DNA of 64,000 nt from Terripilifer sp031921685 (GCF_031921685.1 NZ_JAPDHU010000002.1:1736001-1800000), one strand, 5' to 3'; positions 16,348 to 25,276 are shown, counted from the stretch's first letter. Notes: generated by a model from the letters alone, not told the origin. Numbers and translations are program-made.

Positions 16348-17418
16348 CGCCTCATAGCCGGCGCACATCCGCGATACCGAATATTTTTGCTTGAGTTGCA
16401 AACCGGCCGATGAAAGAGCGGCGGCCATTTGCGGCTGCGCTTTCAGTTCGGCAAGTCCGCGGGCCATATCTTGCGCATTGGCTTCCACGAACAAGGCGGC
16501 CGATCGTCCGTCTTGCGTCGTCAGAACCTCGCGAAGAACATCGAGATTATTGGCTACGATCGGCAATCCAGCCATGGCGGCCTCAACGGCGGCCAGGCCA
16601 AACGTCTCGGTCAAAGAGGGAAATGCATAGGCGTCCCCTGTCGCCAGAAACTCGAACATCTGCTCCGGCGGCACCTCCCCCACCAGATGCACCCGATCCA
16701 GAACACCGTGTCTTCCAGCGCAATCCACAAGCGCCTCCTGTTCCGGCCCGACACCGGCCAGCGCCATATGAACGTCTGGAAGAGATTCGAGCGCCGCCAC
16801 CAGAACGAGATGGTTCTTCGATTTTACAATTCTGCCCGATGTCACGACCAGCCAGACGTGCTGCGGCAATCCAAACTTGGCTCTTGCCTCCGCCTTATCG
16901 AAACGGGTCGATGAGATCGGAACACCATGATTGATATGCGAGATGATCTTTTGATAGCCGTAAGGGTAGTGATCGAACTGCGCCTTGGTCCATTCCGAAT
17001 TGACGACGTTGGCCTGATAGAGACCGACGGAGCCGATGACCTTGTCGATCGAGGCCAATATTCCCATGGTCTGCGGCGCGCCGCTTTGATTGGCGACGAC
17101 CCTGCGGACGCCAGCCCAACGCGCCGCGACAGCGCCAATGATATTGCCATAGTGCTGAAAGGTGATGACCGCATCGGGACGCGCTCGACTGAGATATCGG
17201 GCCAATCCAAAAGCAGCGCGTGTGCGTCCCAACACTCCGCGCGGTTCCTCCCGCAAGATGAAGTCGGCATAGGGATCGAGATCGAAGGCGTGGGTCTTCC
17301 GATACATGAAGACCGTCCTGACCTCATGCCCGCGTTCCCGCAGGCCATGGCCGACCATGTCGGAGATGCGTTGGGCGCCAGCCGCTTCCGCCTGAGTTTG
17401 GACTTGGACGATTTTCAC
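16333..17418 (-). CDS. Glycosyltransferase family 4
   Basis: 361 aa, full GT-B length. The N-terminal domain starts KIVQVQTQAEAAGAQR with the acceptor-side Gly/Ala loop. The linker HINHGVPI leads to the C-terminal domain with VTSGRIVKSKNHLVLVAAL (donor phosphate contact) and the EX7E motif in ETFGLAAVEAAMAGLP. This retaining enzyme adds one sugar of the EPS repeat on the cytoplasmic side, probably from a UDP- or GDP-sugar. The gene starts inside the stop of the flippase gene (4-base overlap), so flippase and GT4 are translationally coupled. Confidence 0.92.
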   Translation of the reverse strand: MKIVQVQTQAEAAGAQRISDMVGHGLRERGHEVRTVFMYRKTHAFDLDPYADFILREEPRGVLGRTRAAFGLARYLSRARPDAVITFQHYGNIIGAVAARWAGVRRVVANQSGAPQTMGILASIDKVIGSVGLYQANVVNSEWTKAQFDHYPYGYQKIISHINHGVPISSTRFDKAEARAKFGLPQHVWLVVTSGRIVKSKNHLVLVAALESLPDVHMALAGVGPEQEALVDCAGRHGVLDRVHLVGEVPPEQMFEFLATGDAYAFPSLTETFGLAAVEAAMAGLPIVANNLDVLREVLTTQDGRSAALFVEANAQDMARGLAELKAQPQMAAALSSAGLQLKQKYSVSRMCAGYEALLRA

Positions 17419-18839
17419 GTGCGAGCCCTGGGAAACAGACGATTGGAAAACAGACGAACAGAAAATCCATCCTTATGTCCGAAGAGGCCGAGAATGGAGG
17501 GATCGACGCCGATCTTCCGTTTGGCGATCGATACGGCGATCAAACACCAAACGATGACCGTGCCAGCAATCCCCATCGCGGCCCCCACGGGGCCCAGGGC
17601 ATAAGTCGCAGCAGCCGTCACGCACAGCCCGACGACATTGACGGCCACCAGCAATTTGAACAACGCATGCTGCAGGCCGGTCATTTGCAAGAGAATTTCG
17701 GTTGGGCCGCAAGCCGTTCCAATCGTCGCTCCAAGGCAGAAGATGACCAGCGTCGTATGCATGGTGGGCGTCGCATAAGCCGGATTGAAGATCGCGAAAA
17801 TGGCTTCGCCGAAGATCCAGAACGTGGCGAGTACGAAAAGCGCGATGACAAAGCCGCCAAGCGCGGCAAGACTGGTGATGCGCTGCACGTGAGGCACGTC
17901 GCCGGTGTAGAAGGCACCGGAGATCTGCGGCGCCAGCGCCTGATTGATGCCGTTCAGCGCCAGCACGACGAGCCGCGTGGTTCTGTCGGCAACGAAAACG
18001 GCACCGGCCATTTCCGGTCCCAGGATCGCCGCGACGAGCAGAGTGCTCACTTGCGCCAGCGCCGGCGGGATCGACGTCACGCCCCAAATGCCAAGAGTGA
18101 CGCGCTGGAAGTCTGCTTTTTGCCGGGCCGTAAGCGGGCTCGGGGCCGCACGCCATGTATCGCGCAGCAGAAGAAAGGTTTGAGGAATGACCGCCACGAT
18201 CAGCAAGGCGGCGGTGACATAGACGGCCGTAACGGCATCGATCTTGGAATGGAGAAGGTAGATCGCGCCGAAGGCAATGATGGAGATGACGCGCCATACG
18301 ATGTCGCGCGGAAGAAGGCCGAAAAGAAGCAAGCCTTTCGCCCTGAAAGCGCCACACGTGAATTCCGACCAGCCAAGAGCAAATGCAAGAAGCGCCGTCG
18401 CCGTGCACAGCGCACGCCACTCGGGAACGTCTCGGCTCGCGATCGGTAGAATGCCGATCACCAGAATGAGAAGGCTGAAGAGTATCAGGCCGGACAAAGC
18501 CACGGTAATTGCCCGCAACATGATGCCATGCGCGGAACTCAAATCGTTGTTTCCGGCATATTGAGGCCAAAACCGCAGAACCGTCCCTTGCTGCCCGACC
18601 GAAGCAAAGAAAGAAACCAAACTGGCACCCGCATAGGCGGCGCTGTAGAGGCCGAATTGGCGCTCATCTGTCACCATCGCGACAGCGACGAACAAGACAA
18701 ACGAAAGCGCCGCGCTGGCAAGCTTGATCAACGTGGCAGATGCACCATCCTTAGCAAGCGCAATGAGCGACGCACGCACGCGGCTGGCAGCCGCATGGTG
18801 ATCGATCGGAGCTTCATGCTTACTTGCATCGTCAGCCAA
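17415..18839 (-). CDS. Wzx-like polysaccharide flippase (MOP superfamily)
   Basis: 474 aa from a TTG at 18839 with an AAGGA ribosome site 8 bases ahead; a GTG at 18878 (487 aa) lacks one, so the start is uncertain. The product is a chain of about 12-14 hydrophobic spans, starting ATLIKLASAALSFVLFVAVA, with the MOP-type second-helix region FGLYSAAYAGASLVSFFASV and QQGTVLRFWPQY. Such proteins move undecaprenyl-linked repeat units across the inner membrane for Wzy. Its stop overlaps the GT4 start. It diverges from the GT26 gene over a region of about 350 bases. Confidence 0.85.
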   Translation of the reverse strand: MADDASKHEAPIDHHAAASRVRASLIALAKDGASATLIKLASAALSFVLFVAVAMVTDERQFGLYSAAYAGASLVSFFASVGQQGTVLRFWPQYAGNNDLSSAHGIMLRAITVALSGLILFSLLILVIGILPIASRDVPEWRALCTATALLAFALGWSEFTCGAFRAKGLLLFGLLPRDIVWRVISIIAFGAIYLLHSKIDAVTAVYVTAALLIVAVIPQTFLLLRDTWRAAPSPLTARQKADFQRVTLGIWGVTSIPPALAQVSTLLVAAILGPEMAGAVFVADRTTRLVVLALNGINQALAPQISGAFYTGDVPHVQRITSLAALGGFVIALFVLATFWIFGEAIFAIFNPAYATPTMHTTLVIFCLGATIGTACGPTEILLQMTGLQHALFKLLVAVNVVGLCVTAAATYALGPVGAAMGIAGTVIVWCLIAVSIAKRKIGVDPSILGLFGHKDGFSVRLFSNRLFPRART

Positions 18840-19193
18840 TGGAATAATCCTTCGGCAAAGAACGCGGTTACCGCTCACGTTCGAAGGGGCTCTATTCCTT
18901 GCTCAAGTGATAGATACAAATGTACGGATTAACCAGCGCGAGCCTTGCGCATGGTTACTTCAGCGCTCGACGATCACGACAAAGCGCAGTGTTGCGCCTG
19001 CAGCGCACGCTTCAGAAGTCTCTACGGCCGATATGCTTAAACGAGCCAGATACCAGCTATTTAAAACACTCTTGAGGAAGTTCATTAGCACGTCGGTAAT
19101 CATGACTGTTTACTACCCGGACAGATAGACCACCCGCTCACCGCCAAAAAAGATAATGATACCAATTAGGTTGGATTAGGCGGAACGTTTGAA
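18840..19193. other. Divergent intergenic region between flippase and GT26 genes
   Basis: No convincing gene is seen in these 354 bases; a 73-codon frame at 18907-19128 is rejected. It holds an inverted repeat: TAACCA at 18930-18935 pairs with TGGTTA at 18952-18957, with GCGC pairs inside. Near 19160 there is CCAA-TTAGG-TTGG. Both could be regulator sites for the two divergent EPS transcripts. The AT-rich part just before 19194 probably holds the GT26 promoter. Confidence 0.45.
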
Positions 19194-20105
19194 ATGGTTA
19201 ATTTCATACGGCTTTTTCAACGTAAGATTGGCGGACGGGATCTGGTTGTCAGCGGACCTAACGAGCTTTGCCCGAAGCAAGGCTCGGCTTCTTTCGCATT
19301 CGTGGCAACCGATACATTTGCGAAGCGAGACCAGGCGGATCTCGACTCCGCTGGCTCGTTTCCCACGATCTTACTTGGTGGCATGCCGATCACAGTGATG
19401 GATCGCAAGAACGCGGCATCTTTTATGATCGACGTGGGGCGAAGGCCTCGCTCGGGTCGCTTGCCCTATTATTCCACCTCCGCCAACGGCGAGGTGATCG
19501 CGCGAGCACATACGAGCAAGGAAATCGCCGCGCTCTTTCGAGACGCCGATCACATCTTGGCGGACGGGCAACCGCTTGTCATTGCCTCGCGCTGGCTGTG
19601 CAGCATGCCCTTGCCGGAACGCGTCGCGACGACGGATCTTTTTCACGATGTCGCGAGCCTCGCCGAAAGCGAAGGCGTCAGCTTCTATTTTCTGGGAGCG
19701 AGCGAGAGCGAAAACAAGAAGGCCGTCGAGACGGTCAAAGCCCGTTATCCTGGCTTGCGCATTGCCGGTCACTGCCATGGCTACCTCATCGGCGACGCGC
19801 TTAAGGCGAAACTCGCGGAGATCGACGCGCTGGCACCCGATATCCTATGGCTCGGTCTCGGTGTCCCAAGAGAGCAGGTTTTCGTGCGCGCCTTCGCCCC
19901 CCAGCTCACCAATGTGGGCCTCATTAAAACCTCAGGCGGACTTTTCGATCACTTGGCCGGCAAGACCTTGCGCGCGCCGCTGTGGATGCAGAAGGCTGGC
20001 TTCGAATGGTTTTGGCGCATGCTCATGGAGCCGCGCCGCCTTTTCTGGCGCTACGCGCTGACGAACCCTCTCGGGCTCTACGTCATCCTGAGATATTCGA
20101 AATAG
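19194..20105 (+). CDS. WecG/TagA/CpsF-family (GT26) glycosyltransferase
   Basis: 303 aa. After a less conserved N-terminal 65 residues, the GT26 core shows LLGGMPITVMDRKNA, the STSANGEVIARA strand, DADHILADGQPLV (the conserved acidic segment), FYFLGASESENKKAVE, and LGLGVPREQVF in place of the usual GxPKQE-type block. GT26 enzymes add a sugar such as N-acetylmannosamine, glucose or glucuronate to lipid-linked intermediates at the membrane. The C-terminal Arg/Trp-rich segment (WRMLMEPRRLFWRYAL) fits membrane association. It is the last EPS gene of the cluster. Confidence 0.88.
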   Translation: MVNFIRLFQRKIGGRDLVVSGPNELCPKQGSASFAFVATDTFAKRDQADLDSAGSFPTILLGGMPITVMDRKNAASFMIDVGRRPRSGRLPYYSTSANGEVIARAHTSKEIAALFRDADHILADGQPLVIASRWLCSMPLPERVATTDLFHDVASLAESEGVSFYFLGASESENKKAVETVKARYPGLRIAGHCHGYLIGDALKAKLAEIDALAPDILWLGLGVPREQVFVRAFAPQLTNVGLIKTSGGLFDHLAGKTLRAPLWMQKAGFEWFWRMLMEPRRLFWRYALTNPLGLYVILRYSK

Positions 20106-20158
20106 CGCTTCGATCCGCCGGGCTCGAAGCTAAAGAGTTCTCAAGCTCTAAAAGAGAA

Positions 20159-20243
20159 TGGTGGGGGAAGCAGGACTCGAACCTGCGAAGGCATAGCCAG
20201 CGGATTTACAGTCCGCCCCCTTTGCCGCTCGGGACATTCCCCC
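20159..20243 (-). tRNA. tRNA-Tyr (anticodon GTA)
   Basis: Acceptor GGGGGAA pairs with TTCCCCC, and discriminator A plus CCA are encoded. The anticodon loop on the minus strand reads CTGTAAA with GTA in the centre. The long variable arm and 85-base length are as expected for tRNA-Tyr. Confidence 0.96.
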
Positions 20244-20433
20244 GGAGCCATCCTGTCCCGAGGGGACTGGCATGCCGGCCGGGGCCGGCTGGACGGACCC
20301 CGCGAACGGGGCGTCTCCGTGAGCGCCGCTTATGGAAAGCCGCTCCGCCCCTGTCAACCCCTTGCGCGCCTTCATTTGCCTATCTGGGCCACCCGTGAGA
20401 AGAGACCCACCGAATTCATGGGGTGAGAGCGTT

Positions 20434-21300
20434 TTGGCCAAACATTTCAGCGGCAATAAAGGCGGGCAAAAGGGCGGGGAAAACCGGCGCGGCCAACAGT
20501 CCGACGGCCGCCCCCACCCCGCTCGCCAAGGGCGATTCCACGCCGAGCGCGGCAGCCGGTCGCACCAGCCGAGCCATCGGCCGGATCCCGACATCGTCCA
20601 GATTTTCGGATTTCACGCCGCGACCGAAGCCCTGAAGGCCGAACGACGGAAAATCGTCCGCGTCTATGCGACGCCGGCGGCGGCGCAACGCCTCGAACAG
20701 GAATTGGCGGCGCGCAAAATTTCCCCGCTCGTCGTCGAGACCGAGGAGATCGCCCAGCGCCTGCCGCCCGATGCCGTGCATCAAGGCATATTGGTCGAGG
20801 CTCGCCCCCTCGAAACCCTCGACATCACCGATCTGGCGCCGGAAGGCGTCGTGCTCGTGCTCGATCAGGTCACCGATCCGCACAATGTCGGCGCCATCCT
20901 GCGCACCGCCGCCGCCTTCGGCGTCAAGGCCCTGATCACCACCGAACGGCACTCGCCGGCTATGACCGGCATTCTCGCCAAGGCCGCTTCCGGCGCCCTC
21001 GAACATGTTCCCATCATCAGCGTGGTCAATCTGGCACGGGCGATGGAATATCTCGGTCGCGAAGGCTTTTTGCGGGTCGGCCTTGATTCCGATGGACCCG
21101 CCTCGCTCGAAGCGACAGTGCTGCATGCGCCGCTCGCACTGGCGCTCGGGGCCGAAGGCAAAGGACTTCGCCGTCTCACGCGCGAGAATTGCGATGTGCT
21201 CGCACGGCTCGACATGCCAGGCCCGATCCGCAGCCTGAATGTCTCCAATGCCTGCGCCGTAGCGCTCACTTTGGTGCGCGCCAGCCTCGCCCGTCAGTAG
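20434..21300 (+). CDS. rlmB: 23S rRNA 2'-O-methyltransferase RlmB (SpoU/TrmH family)
   Basis: 288 aa from a TTG at 20434 with a GGTGAGAG ribosome site. An ATG at 20332 gives 34 further residues without family character and no ribosome site. A basic, flexible N-terminus leads to the substrate-binding domain (IFGFHAATEALKAERRKIV), then the SPOUT knot: motif 1 LDQVTDPHNVGAILRTAAAF, motif 2 ALALGAEGKGLRRLT and motif 3 SLNVSNACAVAL. RlmB methylates the ribose of G2251 (E. coli numbering) in 23S rRNA near the peptidyl-transferase centre using SAM. It runs divergent from tRNA-Tyr and overlaps the next convergent gene by 7 bases. Confidence 0.9.
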   Translation: MAKHFSGNKGGQKGGENRRGQQSDGRPHPARQGRFHAERGSRSHQPSHRPDPDIVQIFGFHAATEALKAERRKIVRVYATPAAAQRLEQELAARKISPLVVETEEIAQRLPPDAVHQGILVEARPLETLDITDLAPEGVVLVLDQVTDPHNVGAILRTAAAFGVKALITTERHSPAMTGILAKAASGALEHVPIISVVNLARAMEYLGREGFLRVGLDSDGPASLEATVLHAPLALALGAEGKGLRRLTRENCDVLARLDMPGPIRSLNVSNACAVALTLVRASLARQ

Positions 21301-21857
21301 CGCGTCCGCTTCTTGTTGCGGCGCGGCTCAGCCGGCCGCAAATCCGCACGCTTCTGATAGACGACCTGCGGCGTGGTGCAGCCACCGTTTGCGGTCGGCG
21401 GTGTCACCGCGCCCTTCATGCCACTACCGATGATAATGATGGTTGGCGGCACGCAAGGCGTCGGCGGGCGATAATAGCCGCCATAGGGCGCCTCATAGAT
21501 TGCGTTGAGCGGCTCAGAGGATTGGGTCAGCGGCTCTGCCCATCCCATCGAATAAGCGGAAAACGGCACACCGGGAACGACGCTGGTGAAGCGGCGCCCT
21601 GGCCATCCCGGATGATGATGGGGCGGGCGCATTTGCCCCTGCATCCCCGGCGTCGGGTGCCCCGGCTGTGCGATTGGCCCAGATGGATTTGGTCGAGGCG
21701 CAATCGGTCGCTGCACGACAGGTGCCGGCGCAGGCCGACCGACAGCAACGGCTGGTGCCGCCATGGCACCGGACTTCGCTGCGATGGGATAGGCGCCCGT
21801 GAGAACGGTCGCGCAGGCGCCCACCGCAAGGACCATCTTGAGAGAAGAGGATCGCAT
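21294..21857 (-). CDS. Secreted Pro-rich hypothetical protein
   Basis: 187 aa. Residues 1-30 form a signal peptide (hydrophobic MVLAVGACATVLTGAYPIAA). The mature chain has a Pro-rich section (residues 40-85: PAPAPVVQRPIAPRPNPSG, then HPTPGMQGQMRPPHHHP), a Tyr/Gly/Pro-rich middle and a basic tail. Two cysteines near 135 and 160 could form a disulfide. It is not recognised beyond being a periplasmic or surface low-complexity protein. The last 7 bases overlap the convergent rlmB gene. Confidence 0.65.
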   Translation of the reverse strand: MRSSSLKMVLAVGACATVLTGAYPIAAKSGAMAAPAVAVGRPAPAPVVQRPIAPRPNPSGPIAQPGHPTPGMQGQMRPPHHHPGWPGRRFTSVVPGVPFSAYSMGWAEPLTQSSEPLNAIYEAPYGGYYRPPTPCVPPTIIIIGSGMKGAVTPPTANGGCTTPQVVYQKRADLRPAEPRRNKKRTRY

Positions 21858-22386
21858 TGAAAAACTCCGACGCGAGGTGGCCTCCTCACCGCCATCTTAA
21901 CGCGATCGGCCGTCACAAAGCCAAACAATCTTTGCCATCCACGCCATACGATCGCGCGATCACACCACCGTCGAACTACTGATAGTTGTCTTGAGCCTTA
22001 GACTTTAGGCGAACGATCAAAGACTAAGGCTCTACTTTCATCCCCAATAGTAGGGCCTGCTTCCATCGACACTCGACAAAAGTCGAGTAAGCAAGAAAAA
22101 GCCCTGCGCCGCAGGCACAAATATCTCTTTCCGCACCGCCCGATATACTCGCATTAGACGAAGTATTTAACCTTGATGCATGGACTCCCAACAGCCCAGT
22201 CGTAAAGCAGATGACGTTCGGCACCATAAGGCCGGATTGAATCGAAGCTCCGGGGCGCCAATGCCGTCCCGGCTTCGCTTCAGGCCGCATGGCTCGTGCC
22301 GGCGACCAAATTCAAACGGAGGGCCCGCACGCGACACCTGCGCCGTAACCCGAGCCAGTATCGCCTGCGAAAAAGTGGAGCTGAAA
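21858..22386 (+). other. Long structured region upstream of the MHS transporter gene
   Basis: These 529 bases hold no gene but several hairpins. Arms 21993-22006 (GAGCCTTAGACTTT) and 22019-22032 pair over 14 bases with one mismatch. ACTCGAC-AAAA-GTCGAGT at 22071-22088 is perfect. CCTGC-GCC-GCAGG lies near 22105. CGAAG and CCGGG around 22246 pair with CCCGG and CTTCG near 22275. A long structured leader may control the transporter, or the region may encode a small RNA. No known riboswitch class was recognised. Confidence 0.4.
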
Positions 22387-24051
22387 ATGAGCACAGCGAG
22401 CATCGCGGCCGATGGAAAGGCGCGGCCGATGACCAAGGAGGAGCGCAAGGTCATCGTCGCCTCCTCCGCCGGTACGGTCTTTGAATGGTATGACTTCTAT
22501 CTGGCAGGTTCGCTTGCGGCGAATATCGCGGCGACCTTCGTGCCCGGCACCAACGACACCGCGAAATTCATCTTCGTGCTGTTCGGCTTCGCGGCGGGCT
22601 TCGCCGTTCGCCCCTTCGGCGCTCTGTTCTTCGGCCGTCTCGGTGACTTGATCGGTCGCAAATATACCTTCCTCGTCACCATGACGATCATGGGTATTGC
22701 CACCTTCGTCATCGGCCTGCTGCCTGGCTTTGATACGATCGGTTATCTGGCGCCCGCAGCCTTCATCATCTGCCGCCTGCTGCAAGGTCTGGCCCTTGGT
22801 GGCGAATATGGCGGCGCGGCTACTTACGTCGCCGAACATGCCCCGCAAGATCGCCGTGGCTTCTACACATCGTGGATTCAGACAACGGCCACCGTCGGCC
22901 TGTTCCTGTCGCTGATCGTTATTCTGACGCTGCGTCTCAGCATGTCGCCGGAAGCGTTCAACGCTTGGGGCTGGCGCATTCCGTTCCTGGTCTCGATCCT
23001 GCTGCTCGCCGTGTCGATCTGGATCCGGTTGCAGCTTGCTGAATCGCCGGCCTTCCAGAAGATGAAAGCCGAAGGCACCGCCTCCAAGGCGCCGCTGACG
23101 GAAGCTTTTGGTCGCTGGGACAACGCCAAGATCGCGCTCATCGCGCTGCTCGGTGGCACCGCCGGTCAGGCCGTGGTCTGGTACACGGGCCAGTTCTACG
23201 CCCTGTTCTTCCTCACACAAACGTTGAAGGTCGACGGCACGACAGCCAATCTACTGATCGCGGTTTCCCTGTTGATCGGTACGCCGTTCTTCATCTTCTT
23301 CGGCTGGCTGTCGGACAAGATCGGCCGCAAGTCGATTCTGCTGGCAGGCTGCCTCATCGCGGCGCTGACCTACTTCCCGCTGTTCACCATGTTGGCCAAG
23401 ACGGCCAATCCCAAGCTGATCAACGCGACGGAGACGGTCAAACTCACCCTTACCGCCGATCCCGCCGAGTGTAGTGTGCTCTTCGACCCGGTGGGCGTGC
23501 GCACCTTCACCAAGCCGTGTGACGTGATCCGTCGGACACTGGCCACAAGCTCGATCCATTATGATCTTGTGCCCGGTCCCGCTGGCTCACCGCTGAAGGC
23601 CACGATCAATGGTGCCGATGCACCGTCGGTCCCGGCTGAACTGGTCGGCGCGGCCATCAAGGCCGGCTACCCAGCGCCCAATGACGCGACCATCCTCAAG
23701 ACGCCGTCCGTCGGCGAGGTACTCAGCAATAGCCGCTCGCTCACAGCCATCGGCATTCTGTTCATCCTCGTCATCTTCGTGACGATGGTCTACGGGCCGA
23801 TCGCAGCCTTGCTGGTCGAACTCTTCCCGACCCGCATCCGCTACTCCGGCATGTCGCTGCCCTATCACATCGGCAACGGCTGGTTTGGTGGCTTCCTGCC
23901 ACCCACAGCCTTCGCCATCGTGGCAGCCAGCGGCAATATCTTCGCCGGTCTCTGGTATCCGATCATCGTCGCGCTGATGACCTTCGTGATCGGTCTGCTC
24001 CTGCTGCCGGAAACGAAGAACCGCGACATCTACGCCGACGACAGCAAGTAG
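22387..24051 (+). CDS. MFS transporter, metabolite:H+ symporter (MHS) family
   Basis: 554 aa from the ATG at 22387 with a GGAG ribosome site; longer frames to 22180 are not supported. MHS signatures: SSAGTVFEWYDFYLAG at the start of span 1, FFGRLGDLIGRKYTFLVT after span 2, and GWLSDKIGRKSILL between spans 8 and 9. Relatives carry shikimate, proline/betaine, citrate, ketoglutarate or other organic acids with protons. An extra stretch of about 110 residues (roughly 338-450), with two cysteines, sits in the periplasmic loop between spans 9 and 10, making the protein longer than ShiA or ProP. A strong terminator follows. The substrate is unknown. Confidence 0.9.
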   Translation: MSTASIAADGKARPMTKEERKVIVASSAGTVFEWYDFYLAGSLAANIAATFVPGTNDTAKFIFVLFGFAAGFAVRPFGALFFGRLGDLIGRKYTFLVTMTIMGIATFVIGLLPGFDTIGYLAPAAFIICRLLQGLALGGEYGGAATYVAEHAPQDRRGFYTSWIQTTATVGLFLSLIVILTLRLSMSPEAFNAWGWRIPFLVSILLLAVSIWIRLQLAESPAFQKMKAEGTASKAPLTEAFGRWDNAKIALIALLGGTAGQAVVWYTGQFYALFFLTQTLKVDGTTANLLIAVSLLIGTPFFIFFGWLSDKIGRKSILLAGCLIAALTYFPLFTMLAKTANPKLINATETVKLTLTADPAECSVLFDPVGVRTFTKPCDVIRRTLATSSIHYDLVPGPAGSPLKATINGADAPSVPAELVGAAIKAGYPAPNDATILKTPSVGEVLSNSRSLTAIGILFILVIFVTMVYGPIAALLVELFPTRIRYSGMSLPYHIGNGWFGGFLPPTAFAIVAASGNIFAGLWYPIIVALMTFVIGLLLLPETKNRDIYADDSK

Positions 24052-24073
24052 TCTTCGCGAGACCTTGAGACAG

Positions 24074-24103
24074 AAGCCCCGCGGGAAACCGCGGGGCTTT
24101 TTC
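24074..24103 (+). terminator. Rho-independent terminator of the MHS transporter gene
   Basis: AAGCCCCGCGG, loop GAAA, CCGCGGGGCTT, then a T-run: an 11-bp perfect stem about 20 bases after the stop. Confidence 0.92.
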
Positions 24104-24214
24104 GTTGCTCTTCGCCTCGTGCGCGGCCGCACAGCCGTCCTCGCGCACGCCGCCTATCCTGCAATCATCGGCGCTCGGGAATGATCTCAACGCCAGGACT
24201 TGTGGGAGAGCATC

Positions 24215-24505
24215 ATGAACGCGATTTCGAAGAAGACCTTCACCGCCACCCTGGGCGCCCTCGCTTTGGTTGCGACCTTCGCGGTTTCCTCCACGCCTGC
24301 CTCGGCCGGCTGGAAGCATCATCACCATGGCGGCCTCGCCGTCGGCCTGCTCGGCGCGGCCATCGTCGGTGGCGCCATCGCCGCCTCGCAATCGAGCTAC
24401 GCCGCTCCGGCCTATGGCTATGGCTGCGAACTGCGCCAGCGTCCGATCTACAATGCCTGGGGTGATGTGGTCGGTTACCGCCGCCCGGTGCGTGTCTGCT
24501 ACTGA
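24215..24505 (+). CDS. Small secreted protein ending RRPVRVCY
   Basis: 96 aa from the ATG at 24215 with a GGGAGAG ribosome site. Signal peptide residues 1-33 (TFTATLGALALVATFAVSS, cleavage near ASA). The mature part has a KHHHHGG stretch, a Gly/Ala-rich hydrophobic segment (GLAVGLLGAAIVGGAIAAS) that could be a second membrane-active helix, and a Tyr-rich C-terminus with two cysteines ending GYRRPVRVCY. The same last eight residues end the protein at 25277-25663. Likely periplasmic or cell-surface. Function unknown. Confidence 0.75.
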   Translation: MNAISKKTFTATLGALALVATFAVSSTPASAGWKHHHHGGLAVGLLGAAIVGGAIAASQSSYAAPAYGYGCELRQRPIYNAWGDVVGYRRPVRVCY

Positions 24506-24552
24506 TTTCGCACCGGCGGGCTAGACTGCCCTCTCCGCCCGCTTGGCGAAGG

Positions 24553-24583
24553 ACCCTCCGGCTGCACTCCAGCCGGAGGGTTT
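24553..24583 (+). terminator. Terminator after the small secreted protein
   Basis: CCCTCCGGCT pairs with AGCCGGAGGG over a 7-base loop, with a short T-run after it. Confidence 0.75.
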
Positions 24584-24670
24584 CATGTTTCGCCGATGGA
24601 ATTGGCCTGAAAAATTGCCTTGGCCCGATTGCACCGGCGCCCTCACGCTGCTAGCTGATCGGCACCGGCA

Positions 24671-24742
24671 GCCGGATTAGCTCAGCGGTAGAGCAGCGGT
24701 TTTGTAAACCGAAGGTCGGGGGTTCAATCCCCTCATCCGGCA
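24671..24742 (+). tRNA. tRNA-Thr (anticodon TGT)
   Basis: Acceptor GCCGGAT pairs with ATCCGGC and the discriminator is A. The D arm is GCTC..GAGC, the anticodon loop TTTGTAA carries TGT, and the T arm is GGGGG-TTCAATC-CCCTC. The 3' CCA is not encoded (CCG follows). Confidence 0.95.
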
Positions 24743-24838
24743 CCGGCCAGCCCCTAGATGCCAGAAAAAACAACGCGCCCTCCGCCGGAAGCGAAGCGCG
24801 CGTCTGTTGGTCGAACTACCCCGTTTTTCGTCTGGTCC

Positions 24839-25018
24839 TCAAACCAGGAACGCGGCAATACCCAGGATAACAATGGCCACGGTCATGGCACCGAGAAACC
24901 GCATCACATATGCGGTCGCCAGATCGTGGTGTGGTGTCTCCGGTTCGGCCGTCGCCTTCTGCGACAACGCCCGCGTTCGACGTTGAGGGAGAACAGCAGC
25001 CAATCCTGCTATCGTCAT
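24839..25018 (-). CDS. Small membrane protein (59 aa)
   Basis: 59 aa from the ATG at 25018, which has an AGGAGA ribosome site 6 bases upstream; a TTG eight codons earlier is rejected. The N-terminal 40 residues are polar and basic (PQRRTRALSQKATAEPETPHH), and the C-terminus is one hydrophobic span (RFLGAMTVAIVILGIAAFLV) that ends the protein. A tail-anchored inner-membrane microprotein is likely. Not recognised. It lies between tRNA-Thr and a Pro-rich secreted protein, opposite in strand to both. Confidence 0.6.
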   Translation of the reverse strand: MTIAGLAAVLPQRRTRALSQKATAEPETPHHDLATAYVMRFLGAMTVAIVILGIAAFLV

Positions 25019-25276
25019 CTTCGTCTCCTGTCTGCCAGCCAAAGCTGCTTGCGCGCTTTTGTTCTAGGACGATCCGTGATCGCCTGTGAGCCCCTGTTCA
25101 AAAGACAAAACGCGTGAAGAATGAAGGAGTTCCAGCCTCTTGGCGAAAATCTCCTAAACGCCTGATTAACATATATGAACCGGAGTTGAATGGGGAATTC
25201 AACCCCTATTCAGTCGATGTCCGACATTCTTCCTGTACGGTGTATATACCGAACGCAGAATCAAGGAGTTGGCAGA

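Noticed and set aside
18907..19128. 73-codon frame between the flippase and GT26 genes
   Set aside because: No ribosome site, no domain or membrane pattern, and it runs through the shared promoter region with inverted repeats.
20332..20433. Upstream extension of rlmB from an ATG
   Set aside because: No ribosome site, and the 34 residues have no family character; the TTG at 20434 has a better ribosome site.
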